From: Cristatella mucedo
Lineage: Eukaryota > Bryozoa > Phylactolaemata > Cristatellidae
Direction of reading: 5' to 3'
Length of the DNA stretch: 64,000 nucleotides
Assembly: GCA_009760855.2 (NCBI GenBank)
Contig: WPIO01000031.1
Span: forward strand, 949,001 to 1,013,000
This document shows positions 45,110 through 57,100 of this stretch, piece after piece. The notes below the pieces were generated by a model. The model was not told the origin of the DNA. It made no database searches and saw only the letters and a program-made list of their open reading frames with translations. Each line of letters begins with the position of its first letter. Positions within the stretch are counted from its first letter, which is position 1. Both the position numbers and the translations under genes were made by a program.

Positions 45110-46565
45110 CTCGTAACTATTATAACTAGTAAAGGAAAGAGCTTTTCTAAGCCGACAAACTGTGACGACGGGTAGTCAAAACAGAGACTGATTGAGATTC
45201 CCAAACAGAGCTCTCCATCATCGTGAAGCATGGGCGTGTGACATATAGTCGTCGTGCACTCATCGTGTGTCTGCTACGATGTCGCTTAAGGCGACGAATA
45301 GTGAGATGATAATTCGGAATCTGAAACGCTCTACAGTTCTGAGGATCAACACACCTGAAAAGCCAAGGACGACGCTTTGCATCCCAGTTCGATGCCGTGG
45401 CGGCTTTTGGTGATAAGGATGAAGACAAGACGACGATGAAGATGACTACATGAGAGCTATAGCGACAGCTACAGAGAAGATTTCTGAAAATCCTCGGTTG
45501 CAATAACTATCAGAGCGAAGGGGCAGGCCAAAAGTAAATGACACACTTATCCAAAATGGCTATGTTAGGTTCATTTCATTATCTGACGGAAGTCAAACTT
45601 AATTTGCAGAATGTTCGCCGGAACGCGTGAGCGCCAAAGTAGTTAAAGTATGACAGTGCTTGACATTATTAGCAGTCCCTTAATTAAGATGGCTGGTAAG
45701 CGGATATGTCGCAATCTATGGTCTTGACGGTATGAGAGTCCAATTCAACATACGGTTTGTAAGTAGTGCTCCGGGGCTTCGAGTCGGAGAGTTTTGATTG
45801 GGGCTTCGAGCTTGCGTCAAGTACGCGATTGGCTGTAGCGGTGAGCAGATGCCTCTCAGTGGAGTAGCCAGGTCTGCATTGGCTGCATCGAATTCTTATA
45901 CTATGGTACGGGCGCTCTTAATCGCTGCTGTTCCCATCTCCACACACGTGAGCACAAGCGTGGCATACCGTATCGAGCACCTGCTACTCGCTAGCCCTGG
46001 GTCGAGACACCGGTTCAGCCCGCCTTTATCGAGTGAAGTCTGCAGCTGCTAGCGAAGCTACGAGCGCTGCGTGTGCATGCGTGGCAGCGGACTTTAGTTA
46101 AGCAGCCGCAAGAGCCCAATCGAAAACTAGATTCGGGTTCTTAAGGAGACGTTGCCGCTGCTGCCGTGAGGGCAGCTCTCACTAAATCGCTCCATAAGGC
46201 CGAGCGGATATCCGCTGGGCATCTGCTGGGATGTCGATGCGTAGGGAATAGATTACTCTCTAGCGGAAAGTATTGAGCAGCTTGCCAAAAGAAGGTCGAC
46301 AGTTTACGAGTGGAACGGAGGCCGCCGCTCCTCCGTACGTATTTACTTAAGAGAGCAAAGTCGGATCTCTCGCGTCAAAACTCCGCTCTGCTTCGTGCAA
46401 ATTAATTCAGTGACAGCCTCGCGATTAGCTAGCGTAGCTGCAGCACGGTGCGATTTTCTCGTCGAGACGGTGGCAGCGCTTGGAACTGCGATGTCCCGCG
46501 ATTGTGAGCGTTGAGCTCGACGACGCTGAACTTTGAACTAAGGAATGCTTAGGAAATAAAAATGC
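45110..46565. other. Intergenic sequence, nothing identified
   Basis: CpG-rich, no conserved frame, no recognised repeat. Confidence 0.4.
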
Positions 46566-46570
46566 TAAAT

Positions 46571-46738
46571 GCTAGCTGATTTAAAAGCCTCTTTTTGTAT
46601 AGCGACAGAGGAGCCTTTATGGCTATCACCACCGCTTGAAGTGGCGATAAAGGATCGCCCACCGCAGGATTCGAACCCACGACCTCGGGGCCGAGGTCGT
46701 GAAAAGCAACCACCTTACCTAGTGAGCCATTATGGCTC
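46571..46738 (-). mobile_element. SINE family 1 (reverse), well preserved
   Basis: Read on -: gagccataatggctcactag (A-box region), then gtaaggtggttgcttttcac, a perfect palindrome cctcggccccgagg, B box gtgggttcgaatcctgc, and the end ggcttttaaatcagcta. One of the best copies, and useful as the family reference. Confidence 0.9.
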
Positions 46739-47259
46739 AAATAGCCGCTATGAGCGGCGGCTCACGACCAGCTCAATATATTTAATCACGAAACGGGATT
46801 TATGCTCGACTTACAACCTGGCCGGTCTATAGAAGGCTTCTGCCAACCGCGGGCTGTCGGTCGGTGAGTCATATTCGCGATCTTTGGCTGCTGCTTGCTT
46901 GTGAACGTGTCTGTCTGAAGGAGCCTGCCGTAGCAGCAATATTGACAATTGTGTGAACTTTCAAGAATTAAGTTTTGCTGATAGCGTCGCTTGCATGATT
47001 TCGAAAAGCGCTCCGTCAGAACCGGTTAGCTCACTGCGCCTGTCAGGTCTGCACACACTGCACGAGTCGTGCCGCTACCGGAACTAGGTAGCGTCACTAA
47101 GCAGACTCGACGGTACCGTGAGCGGCTAATAAAACTTTTAAGTCTGCCCTCGCTCAAAGATGCTAGCTGATGGCTATCCCGCAGAAGTGCCCCGTCGAAA
47201 TCAGTCAATGCACTTTTAATTCATTTCTCAATTTACAATCGTAGCTCCCATTTTTAATC

Positions 47260-48419
47260 CAATGCTATCTGCCTCGGTCGGCGGGGTAGGTAGCAACCAC
47301 GACCCAGACGAGTTGGACGCCGGAGGAAAGCGAGCGAAATTCCATCGCAGAAAGCACGAAGGTCTTCTAGGTTCTAAAGTGGAGCGCTGCGTGCCGCTGC
47401 GGGTCGACAGTGGAAGCTTCGCTTTCGGAGACCTGCCGTCCGCCGCGTTGTGCCAGATGTTGCAGAAGGGACTAGCTTTGAATTAAGCAAAACCACCCCT
47501 GTAACTCGACGTGCAGCCACAGGCGCAGCGCAGCAATCTGACCTAATTGCAGAGGCAGCCGAGCCGGCTGACGTGTGGCCCTCGGGGAGCGCGATCGCTG
47601 GCGACATGCCCTTTTCCGGCGGTGGTGATGAATGCGCGACCGGCGTCGTGCGCCGCTCGTCACGGCTTCCGGCCCGCGTTTTAGCCAGGGCGCGAGATTG
47701 CAGGTGCCTCGAGCCAGCCAGCCAGCAGGCAGCCAGCAGCCGTCGTCATTGCGGGCGCGTGGCCCCACCCACGAGCATTGACAGACTCATCGTTCGAGTT
47801 CTAGGGCGCCAGGGCGGGCAGGCCCATATCCGCTGCTTCCGTCGCGGTAGTCTCCTCCTGCCAAAATCGCGGGTGCGCCCCTCGCGCCGTCGGTCTCGCT
47901 GGCCGCTGGTGTCTCCCAACTACCGCGTCAACGGCATCGCGTCGCATCTCGCTGCCGCCGGCGGTACCCGAAAGCGTTCGTCAGAGCGATTGGGTTGCGA
48001 AGGCTGCGATTGAGCGGGCATACGGCAGTGCTACTACGCCTGCGTGTGACTACGCCAGCCAGGCCCGCTCCGGTCCGACCGGTCGCCAGGCTCCCGTCGT
48101 GGGGCGGACGGCGCCGGCGGCGGATTGTGCGCAATTGTTCTGGACCTTGCGGCTGTGCACAGTGCCCGACGGCCGAGGCAGCGGGAGCCGCTCGGTGGCG
48201 CCACCCGCGCACGCGCTCGCCGGCGGCGGCTGGCCTGCGGCGGCAGTCGTCGGAAGCCCCGCCGGCACTCCGAAGCTGCTACCGCGGCCGCCAAGCAGGT
48301 GGACTTGGTAGCCGCGGCCGCCAAGCAGGTGGCCTTGGTAGCCGCGGCCTCGGGCAGACTGGCCTCCGACGCTCCTATTATCCGCAGATCTCGTCATCCT
48401 GCGCTAGCGGCTTTCCATC
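47260..48419 (+). promoter_or_regulatory. CLOCK: CpG-rich promoter/5' UTR region of CLOCK
   Basis: GC- and CpG-rich stretch directly upstream of the CLOCK start codon; long frames on both strands are composition artefacts. No TATA box is placed with confidence. A 30-bp repeat occurs at 48281-48350. The transcription start and any 5' UTR intron cannot be located from sequence. Assignment rests on position and composition. Confidence 0.45.
48281..48350. repeat. 30-bp tandem repeat near CLOCK start
   Basis: ccgcggccgccaagcaggtgg then acttggta repeats with a 30-bp period, about 2.3 units. Confidence 0.9.
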
Positions 48420-48460
48420 ATGAACTACGGCAAGAGGAAACTGGCCGGCCGTGCCGACAG
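48420..48460 (+). CDS. CLOCK: CLOCK first coding exon
   Basis: ATG at 48420 with A at -3 and an in-frame TAG at 48405-48407, so this is the first usable Met. It codes MNYGKRKLAGRAD plus AG (phase 2) and ends at a perfect donor CAG|gtgagt. The AG plus G of the next exon makes AGG (Arg), continuing the basic region without a break. Confidence 0.8.
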
Positions 48461-50106
48461 GTGAGTCTCGGCGTAAACAGCGTTAGCTTGTTGCTGGGTA
48501 TTGTCTGAACGCTGGGTTGGGCTGGTTTGTGACGGAGAGAGGGGGGATGTGTTCCCGTCGGCCGGCTGGTGGGGGGGGGATGTAGTGTGCTCCTGCGGCT
48601 TCAGCTGTTGTAATTAGCGAAGCGCCTTGGACACTAATGCACATGCCTCACCTGTGGCCACTAGTTAAACCATTGACTCAACGCATCTTCAGGCCACTAA
48701 TGCGTGTTATATTTCGTGCCGTCTGCTGCGATTGATCGAGCTTTCTTATATGTGCCCGTTGAGAGTAATAAAAGGAGTGTCTATGTCTCCGGCGAGACTC
48801 CAAACAACCGCCGCCGGAGCCACAGTCAGGGGTGCATCTTTTGGCCGTGGTGCCTACTACTTTGCCTTCGCAAAGTAGCCTGCGAGCCTCAAGCCGCAAG
48901 GCTCAGACAGTACTTAAACTGTTCTGCCTGGGAGTGTGCAAAGGATCATTATCTTGCTGCAAAATGTAACGATCTCCAAGAAGCAGAGTATTTGAACTCT
49001 TTAGTTCAACTTCCTTGACCAACGATAGCTTGAGTATAGTACTTTTTTTTGACAATTCCTTGTCACGTGCTGATGCAGTGGCCCAGCTAGTTGCCTGTTT
49101 TGAACCCCATAGAATGACTGCGAAGCGACTTCGAGGCTGGATGTTCCGCCTACTCTAGGAGCCGACTTTTTTTTTTTTAATAAAACAGGCTCAGTGAAAT
49201 ATGCTTCAGCAGCACAGACGATACATAAGCTTGTGGCCTTTACGCCTAACCAGAAAAGGAGGTAATACAGAATCGTTGTGGGGCGACGTCACACAACGTT
49301 TACATACCGGCAGCATAGGTTTGTTTTTGGGCTGTGCTTTGCACTCCATAAGTATGCCTGGCATCGTAGAAAACCTTATTACCCAACCGAATGTATGACT
49401 GAGTGTTGCTGAGTGAGGAGGGCAATACAGGCAAGCCAGTGCAGGTGCTACGCTTGCTAACCTCTCTGTGCTCGTGTGCGTGCTTGGTATGCGTTATGCC
49501 GAGACAAGCCGAGACAAGCTTCTTGACCGAAGTCTCCCGTGATCGTCAGCTATGGGAAGTGTGACACTCGCGTGTCTACTGCTACAGTTGGAACTCACTC
49601 CCGACTGAAGTCACGACATCCCTGATTGATGGCATTTAAAAAGAAGCTAAAACCACACCTGTTTATCACAGCATTTAGTGGTTCCTTGTGATTCATCCGT
49701 TGCGTGCTTATTTATGCTTGGTGACACTGTGCCTGCTGCCACCAACTAAATTTTACATGGTGACACTGTGCAGGTCACCTCCAACCATGCAATGTTTGTT
49801 GAAATTGTGCATGTTACCACTAATCATTTGATCATGCTTCCGTTTCAGCATATGTAAAATGCCTAGTAAAAGCTTGTTCTCTAAATGTGCTATACAAATT
49901 TATTAATAATGTTATTATTACGGTTAGCATTGTGTGCCGCCCCATTATTGTAGGTGATGCTCCGTACAGATGTTATCTGTGTGCATCTGTCATGCGAACC
50001 ATTTTCTATGGATTCTGCTGCCTGCTCTCCTTTCCCACATCCTCTGCCTCTCTCCCTGATGTCCTCTCTCTCTCTCTCTGTGCTTCTCTCACTCTCTTCC
50101 TGCCGT

Positions 50107-50175
<69 letters not shown>

Positions 50176-50619
50176 CTCTCCCCCTGCCTTTGTCTCTCTC
50201 TGCCTCTTGCCCTGTCTCTTGCTCTATCTCCTGCTCTGTCTCTTGCTCTGCCTCTTTCTCTGCCTCTCTCTTTGCCCTCTCACTCTCTATGCCACTCATT
50301 TCTCTTTGCTTCTCTCCGTGTCTCTGTCTCTCGGCCTTTCTCCTGTCTCTCTCTGCCTTTCTCTCTCTGTCTCTCAGTATCACTCTCAGTCTCGTTCTCT
50401 GTCTTGTTCTCTCTCTGTCTCTTCCTCATTCCCTCCCTCTCCGTCTCTCTCTGTCTCTCTGTCTCTCGGTCTCTCTGTCTCTCTGTCTGTCTGTCTCTCT
50501 CTCTCTCTCTGTCTCTCGGTCTCTCTGTCTGTCTGTCTCTCTTGCTCTCTCTCTCTGTCTCTCTCTGTCTCTCTCTGTCTCTCTCTGTCTCTCCCGGTCT
50601 CTCTCGGTCTCTCTGTCTG

Positions 50620-50652
<33 letters not shown>

Positions 50653-50737
50653 GCGCCTCTCTGTGCCTCTCTCGCTCTCCATGCTTCCCTCTCTGACTCT
50701 CTATCTACTCCACCTCTACCCGTCTTTCTGTCTCTCC

Positions 50738-50771
<34 letters not shown>

Positions 50772-51105
50772 CTCTCTCTGTTTGCCCTGCTCTCTTTCTC
50801 TGCCTCTCCCTCTCCTTCTTCTCTCTCCTTCTCGACTGCCTCTTGCTCTTCCTCCCTTGCTGGTCTTTTCTTTTCTTTCACTCTTTCTTTCTTTCGTTCA
50901 CTTTCTCTGCCTGCTCACTTTTGCTTGCTCTACCGCTTTCTCTCTCCCCCACTCTCTTCTCTTGGCTGCCCAAATCATTGTCGACCCCTTTCCATTATCC
51001 CCACTCACTGTTCTCTTTCTCCCTCTCTATTTATCTCTCTGTAGGGATCTCTGTTTATTTGTCTCCTTCTGTCTCATTGCCTGCATGCCTTTCTACCTTC
51101 CCCGT

Positions 51106-51167
<62 letters not shown>

Positions 51168-54100
51168 CCCATATCTTTCGTGGCCTACTGGGTCTCTTGA
51201 ATATGCACATGAGGTTCGTTTGTACAGCTCATACAGTTTGTATGACTGCACGTACTTGCACTGTGCAGCAGCGCCTGCTTGAACGCTTGTATGCTCAGCT
51301 GCGCTTCGGATACGAACGTGTCATGCCATCGCTCAAACATAATATAATAATATATTTATTTGTATAGCACCATAAGAGAACTTAAATCTTTATCTTGGTG
51401 CTTCATATATGTCTCAGGGCTCGAGCCGACGACTTCGGTCGTCAGAGGGAAGAACCTTAACCTTGCTCGTCAAACGAGCTTACCTTAACCCCTGGGTAAA
51501 AAAAAACCAGCAAGGGGGATGCTGTGTTGGCAGTGGTGAAGCACTAGGTGCAGCAGTAGTTGAGGCAGTAGCTGTGGTATTGGCTGCAGTAGTTTTTCCA
51601 TCTACCTTCTGCCTGCTGATGTCTGTTGGGTGTAAGGGGTGGCTGTAGACAGCTGCATTGTAGGATCGGTCGCTTGTAACCTCTCATGTGACATGCAATT
51701 ATCATCCTGCCTACTCAGCAGAATTGAACACGGTCCCATGTATAGGAGCTTGCCTCGAGCTTCAGGTGCCAGATCCAGTTTAGAATTACAAGATGGCAGC
51801 TTCCTTGTTTTTAATCGAAGAGCATATGGTGCAGTGACTTGGTTAACATGTCTTGGCAGTCTTTCGGACTGCTTTCTGCCATTGGCTGTCAGCTGGCCGT
51901 ATGGCCAACCGATTGATCGGCCAGCTTCTGCTAATTACGCGATATCTTGCAACTGCTTAATGTCCTGCAATTGCACGATATAGTGCAACTACCGATATCC
52001 TGCAACTGCTGCCCGATGACCCGGGGAAGGCGCTATCGTGCCTGTCGGCACTGCTGACAGAGCAAACTGTCCTTCGAACCAGCTGTTGATGGGCAAACTA
52101 GAACCAGCCCAGTGCTCCGAGGCATTTGGGATTTGTGATGGTACTAGTAACTTGCTTAGGCCTTGCACAAATATATTAGTCAATAGATTGACCTTACAGG
52201 AATAGTGTTGCACCAAAGCCAATCAACAGCATCCGAGCATTTGCTCTGAAGCTGATCACATCACCTAGCAAATGCAGACACAAGGTGAAAGGCCAGGCGC
52301 CGGCTCCTGGAAAATTGCTGGCCGTGCCCTGGCTGAAACTGCTGTACCACCTGTACTGCTGCCCAGTTAGCTCTGCCAGGGCTTGAGAAAAATTTCGAAA
52401 GTAATTCTTTGCTTGGATTACCCCTTTGAAGCCGGTTTCCCGGCCTGGTGCACATCATACTTTGAAATGCATGCCATATTCAGATGCATAATTGTTGGCA
52501 AAGCTGATTAAACAGCCTTGTTTATGTAGTGGCGTAAGAGCCGTATCGTGGCTGTCTCTGCAGTTTGCAGTGGGCAATTAAATATGGCCCACTGCACGAC
52601 TCGAACCCACGACCTGGGTCGTGAAGAGTGGGCACCTTACCCCTGGACTGAGATCCAGTGGCCAGTAGTGCTGGGAAAAGGGGTGCCGAAAGAGGGACTG
52701 GGGGTCACAAGCCTTGACTCTCCCCCTTATCAGACCCAAAGAGAAATGCCCCACTGCATGCCAACAGGGCACACTTCTGCAGTGCTCCTGTATGATTAGC
52801 CATCCAGCAAGAGACCCTTCTAGACTCAATCCTGGTTTTACCTCTGCTAGTTAAGACATGTTTAAACGTCACTGAGTATCAGGCATCCTTTTCCTTGGCA
52901 AAGTGGCCGTCACCCATCATAGCAAACGCCGCGGCAGCCGCATGCAGTGGCAGCTTAGAAGCACAGGCAGTGGCAGCAGCAGCTGAGCTGTGTAGGCCAG
53001 TAGCAGCATTTGAGTGAGGCGCTGCTTTACTACTGCTTGTTTGAAGCTGTCCCCCCCCCAGGCCAGCCCGCATAGTCTTAGGTAGCTTAAACCCTCCTCT
53101 TAAACTTCCTCTCACTGCGTCGTGTGATCTTTCTAACAATGCACAGTAGCTTGAGTTGTCTGTGAAAAGCTCGTGGAGGCAGCAGTAGTCTAACACAGTT
53201 GGAGCGCATCTCGGTGATGTAGAACCGTCCGACTGTGTGCTATGAAAGGCCACAGACTGCTGTTGGCTTGAGATCCGGCGTTTGAATAAATATAATTCAT
53301 TTGTGGCGAGTGCCCTAAGAGAATTTGATCTCTATTCGGGTGCTTCACGTGTGCCACACGGCTTGAGCCAACGACCCCGGTCTGACCCTGGTCGGGGCGA
53401 GCACTTAACTTAACCACTGGGCCAAACCAGCACGGCAGTTGTGCCTTAGTCGTGGGCCTGAGGCTCGTGCAACATTGAGGGTGGAAGACCCAGATTTAGG
53501 CAATCGCTAGTTTTATTTTGGATTGGTGCTTTGCTTACATGCCGTCGTTCTAAATTAGCAGCGCAGGGAATGTTAGCAGCGAGCGGTTTTTATATGAAGA
53601 TACTCTCAAGAGTAGAGGGGAATTGTTGACCTTGCCTGAGGTCCTTGCATGTTTTGGCTCGTGCTCGAAGGCCACTGCCTGGCCTTGCCTGGGGTAGCCA
53701 ATCACGAGAGGGATTCAGTGGAATCAGCAGATAGCAGCTTGCCTCCTCGGCGCCACCCCATGCAGACTCGTCGTGAAAAGAAAGTAAATACGGTATTAGC
53801 CGATTCAACAGCCTCATTTTTTTAGTGGCAGAAGAGCCTTAATGGCTATCACTACCGTCACTTGCAGTGGGCAAGAAAGGATCGGCCACTTCAGGACTCA
53901 AACCGACGAACTGGGTCGTGGAGAGCAAGCAACCTTACCTCCTGCGCTCGGGCCCAGGGGCTCATTGGTGGTGAACCCATGATGCTGGAAGATAAGTTTA
54001 TCCATGCAACTCCAAGACGGTATTCGCCGTGAGAGTATGTACGTTATGCTGAATAGTTTTATATCCCACTCACAGTCCAAAAGCAAAAGGTGGCTTCAGG

Positions 54101-57100
54101 TGGTGGGCACACGGTGGCTCATGGACCTAATCGCATGCAGCAGGGAGAATGCCTGAAGCATGAGCGAGTCTCGAGGACAGCCCCCCTAATAATAATTCAC
54201 TTGATAAAGCGCCCTCAGAGAACTCAATCTCTCTCTAGGCGCTTTACATTTGCTGTAAAGTGAAATGCAATTGAATGGTATAGAATCGACGCAGGATAGC
54301 AGGAAAGGATATGCTAGAGACTGCAGTAGAAGGGATGTTGCTGCGTATAATTTTTGGACGCAAGTTCCACAGCCTAGGACCTGTACATCGATTGCCTTGG
54401 TTGCCTACTTTACTGAAGCGAAATAATGGTGCCACGGCTTATTAATTATCGTGTGAGGTCAAGGGACACGAGCAGGCTGACACTAGAAGTAGTGGTTCAG
54501 CTGTGCTATGCATGGAGGAGATGCAAAGCGGCGAAGTTCTCAGCCCTCAGTCAGATGGTGGAAGTCATCGCAGTTTATTTGGCGAAGGTGACACGTGACT
54601 TTTTCGATTTAAACACCAACCTAGCAGTCACATTTGGCACCAACTGCTCATGCCTAATGAGATTTTTGGCAGCCCTGCCTATACCGAATTACAGATGTCT
54701 ACTTTGTGGAACAACCAGTGAGCTGGTAGGATTTGTAGCCGGCTATTGTGGTGCTGATCGGTCCCTAATGTTAGCGATGGGGATCGACACAGGATGACCA
54801 GCTGCTGCAGAGTGGTCTCACAATAAAACTTGCAAATGTCGAGCAGTCCTCAGCAGGGTGCCAAAATGGCGAGCTCTTGACGACGGTCGCAGTGTGGCTC
54901 CTCCAGTTCGGAGCAGGTTATCTTATCACCCCAGTCACAAGCTTAGGAATTAACCATGAGATGGAGCTCGGTTTTTATCCGAGGTCATTTGAAGGAAATT
55001 GGCAGCTAGCCAGAATCAACTGTGTCGTTGTAGAGGCCATGGTCGATGCAGTGAGCCCGTAGTACCCTTTACTGCTAGAGGCTCCCTATCTAAATGGTGA
55101 GCACGATCGGATGGGCACGCTTCGAACTGCGCCAGACCCTTATTTTCCAGACCCGTGGTTTTTATGTGCCACGTTTGAATCTGTGCAGTTCAATGTCACG
55201 TGTCTCCTTTGCTGAAGGAGCTGCGATGGCTCCCCGTTGATCGACAGATACAGGGTGAAGTTCTTAAGCTGACCGATAAAGCTTGCCATGGCTTGTGGCT
55301 CCTTCATACCTATCTGAACTGCTGTGTCAGTTTCAGCCTCCTCTAGCCCTCGGATCCTCTGTGGAAAATAAATTAGTTGTTTCATTTCAACGCTTGAAGA
55401 CCGTTGGCGACAGAAGCTTTAGCTCCAAAGGTCTTAGAATGTGGAAATCACCCCTGGAATTCTTATGCAATGACATTTAACCATCCGATCGTGTTTCCTT
55501 TGCAACAAATGTAAAGCTCTTAGAAAGAGATTTAGTTCTCTGAGGGTGCTTTATCAAGTGTGTTATTATTATTATTATTATTCTACTGCTGCTGACTGTG
55601 GCACATTCTTTGTAAAGTGCCCAGAAAGAGATTGAGTTTTCTGAGGGCTCTATACAAATGTATTATTATTATTATTATTATTATTTTTATCCCTTCCAGC
55701 TGTCCTGAGCTGCTACTTCCATGCTTCTTACTGCTCGACTACCCTCCTGACTCATCTATGCTTCTCACTTTCTCTTGACTGTATGGGATGAAGTCACTGA
55801 ATGCTGCTTAGGCTTTGAGTGTGCCATTGAAAGCTCTCCTGCATAACAAAAACTTTATTGCTGTGGCTTTGTGGAATTATATTTGGAGTTTTGTGGAGTT
55901 ATATATATTTGCGGAGATACATTATGCTGCTTAAATGTAGGATCTTTTGGCTGTGGAAGTCATTGTTGGTAGAGGGTATGTAACCGAGGCAAGGGACCGG
56001 GGTAGCAGTAACCACCGCCTGGTGTTTCGTCACAGTTGGATCGCCTGGCATCGCTTGTTTGCAAATAAACACTAGCTGATTTAACAGCATCTTTTTTGTA
56101 TAGCGACAGAAAAGCTTTAACGGCTATCACCACTGCTTGCAGTAGCAATAAAGAACCATCTGCCACAAGATTCGAACCCACGACCTCGGGATTGAGTTCG
56201 TTAAGAGCAACCGCCTTACCTAGGGTGCCATCACGTGTAGTCCTCCTTGAAAGTTCTGAGCCATAATGGCTCACTAGGTAAGGTTGTTGCTTTTCACGAC
56301 CTTGGCCCCGAGGTCGTGGGTTCGAATCTTGTGGTGGGCGATCCTTAATCGCCACTGCAAGCAGTGGTGATAGCCGTCAAGGCTCTTCTGTCGCTATACA
56401 AAAAAAGGCTGTTAAATCAGCTAGAATTTTTTTTACTTCTTGTCCGGAGGTTTTCGAATTTAACTGTGAGTCTCCACTCGAGAGACATCGCATGTTTTCT
56501 GGTTAGGCCATTCTTGCTGGACTTGCATGTACAGCGATCGTGTGAATTGAGTGGAGCCGGCGGCTTCGGTTAAGGTACGCAAATCAGCTCGAGTGTTCAG
56601 TTCGTAAAGTGCTGCTACAGACACAGAATAGGCTCCCCATGCGTAGCTTGGATGGGTGTTTAAGTGTGCTGGCAATGCCACGAGGTCGTGAATCATTGGT
56701 GCAGTCGCTCAGCTGATGCATCAACAGCAGCAACGGCGCTATTCCGTGATCTTCCAATGAGCCCTATTATGCTTGAGCTTTGTTATGCTGCACTGATAGG
56801 TCAATTGTCGAAGCTGCTGCTGGCCTGCGAGTTTTTACAGTTCGATCCACCAGAACCGGCGGGTGGATATACTTTAATGTGCTGTTCGAACTTCTATCAT
56901 AGCGTAACGACTGCCGAATCTCCTATGCCAGGCAATGAGGGCGAAACTCAAGATACCGCCAAGAGGTGCGTGCTGGCTGCGAGGCTTGCAGTGGCGGTGG
57001 CGGTGGCAGCAGCGCCACGGCTCCAATTCGTTTCACAACGTAGCCGCCGGCGAACTCCATCGAAAGCCGCAGCTGCTGCTCCTGAGCTGCAGCCTTTGGA

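Noticed and set aside
47450-48508. Several Arg/Ala-rich frames of 96-187 codons on both strands upstream of CLOCK
   Set aside because: Mutually overlapping, compositionally driven by GC-rich DNA, no domain; the CLOCK start codon lies in a different frame with an in-frame stop just upstream.
49954-51367. Open frames of 442, 386 and 269 codons
   Set aside because: They are translations of the CT repeat (Ser/Leu/Cys only) and remain open simply because the tract lacks stops.
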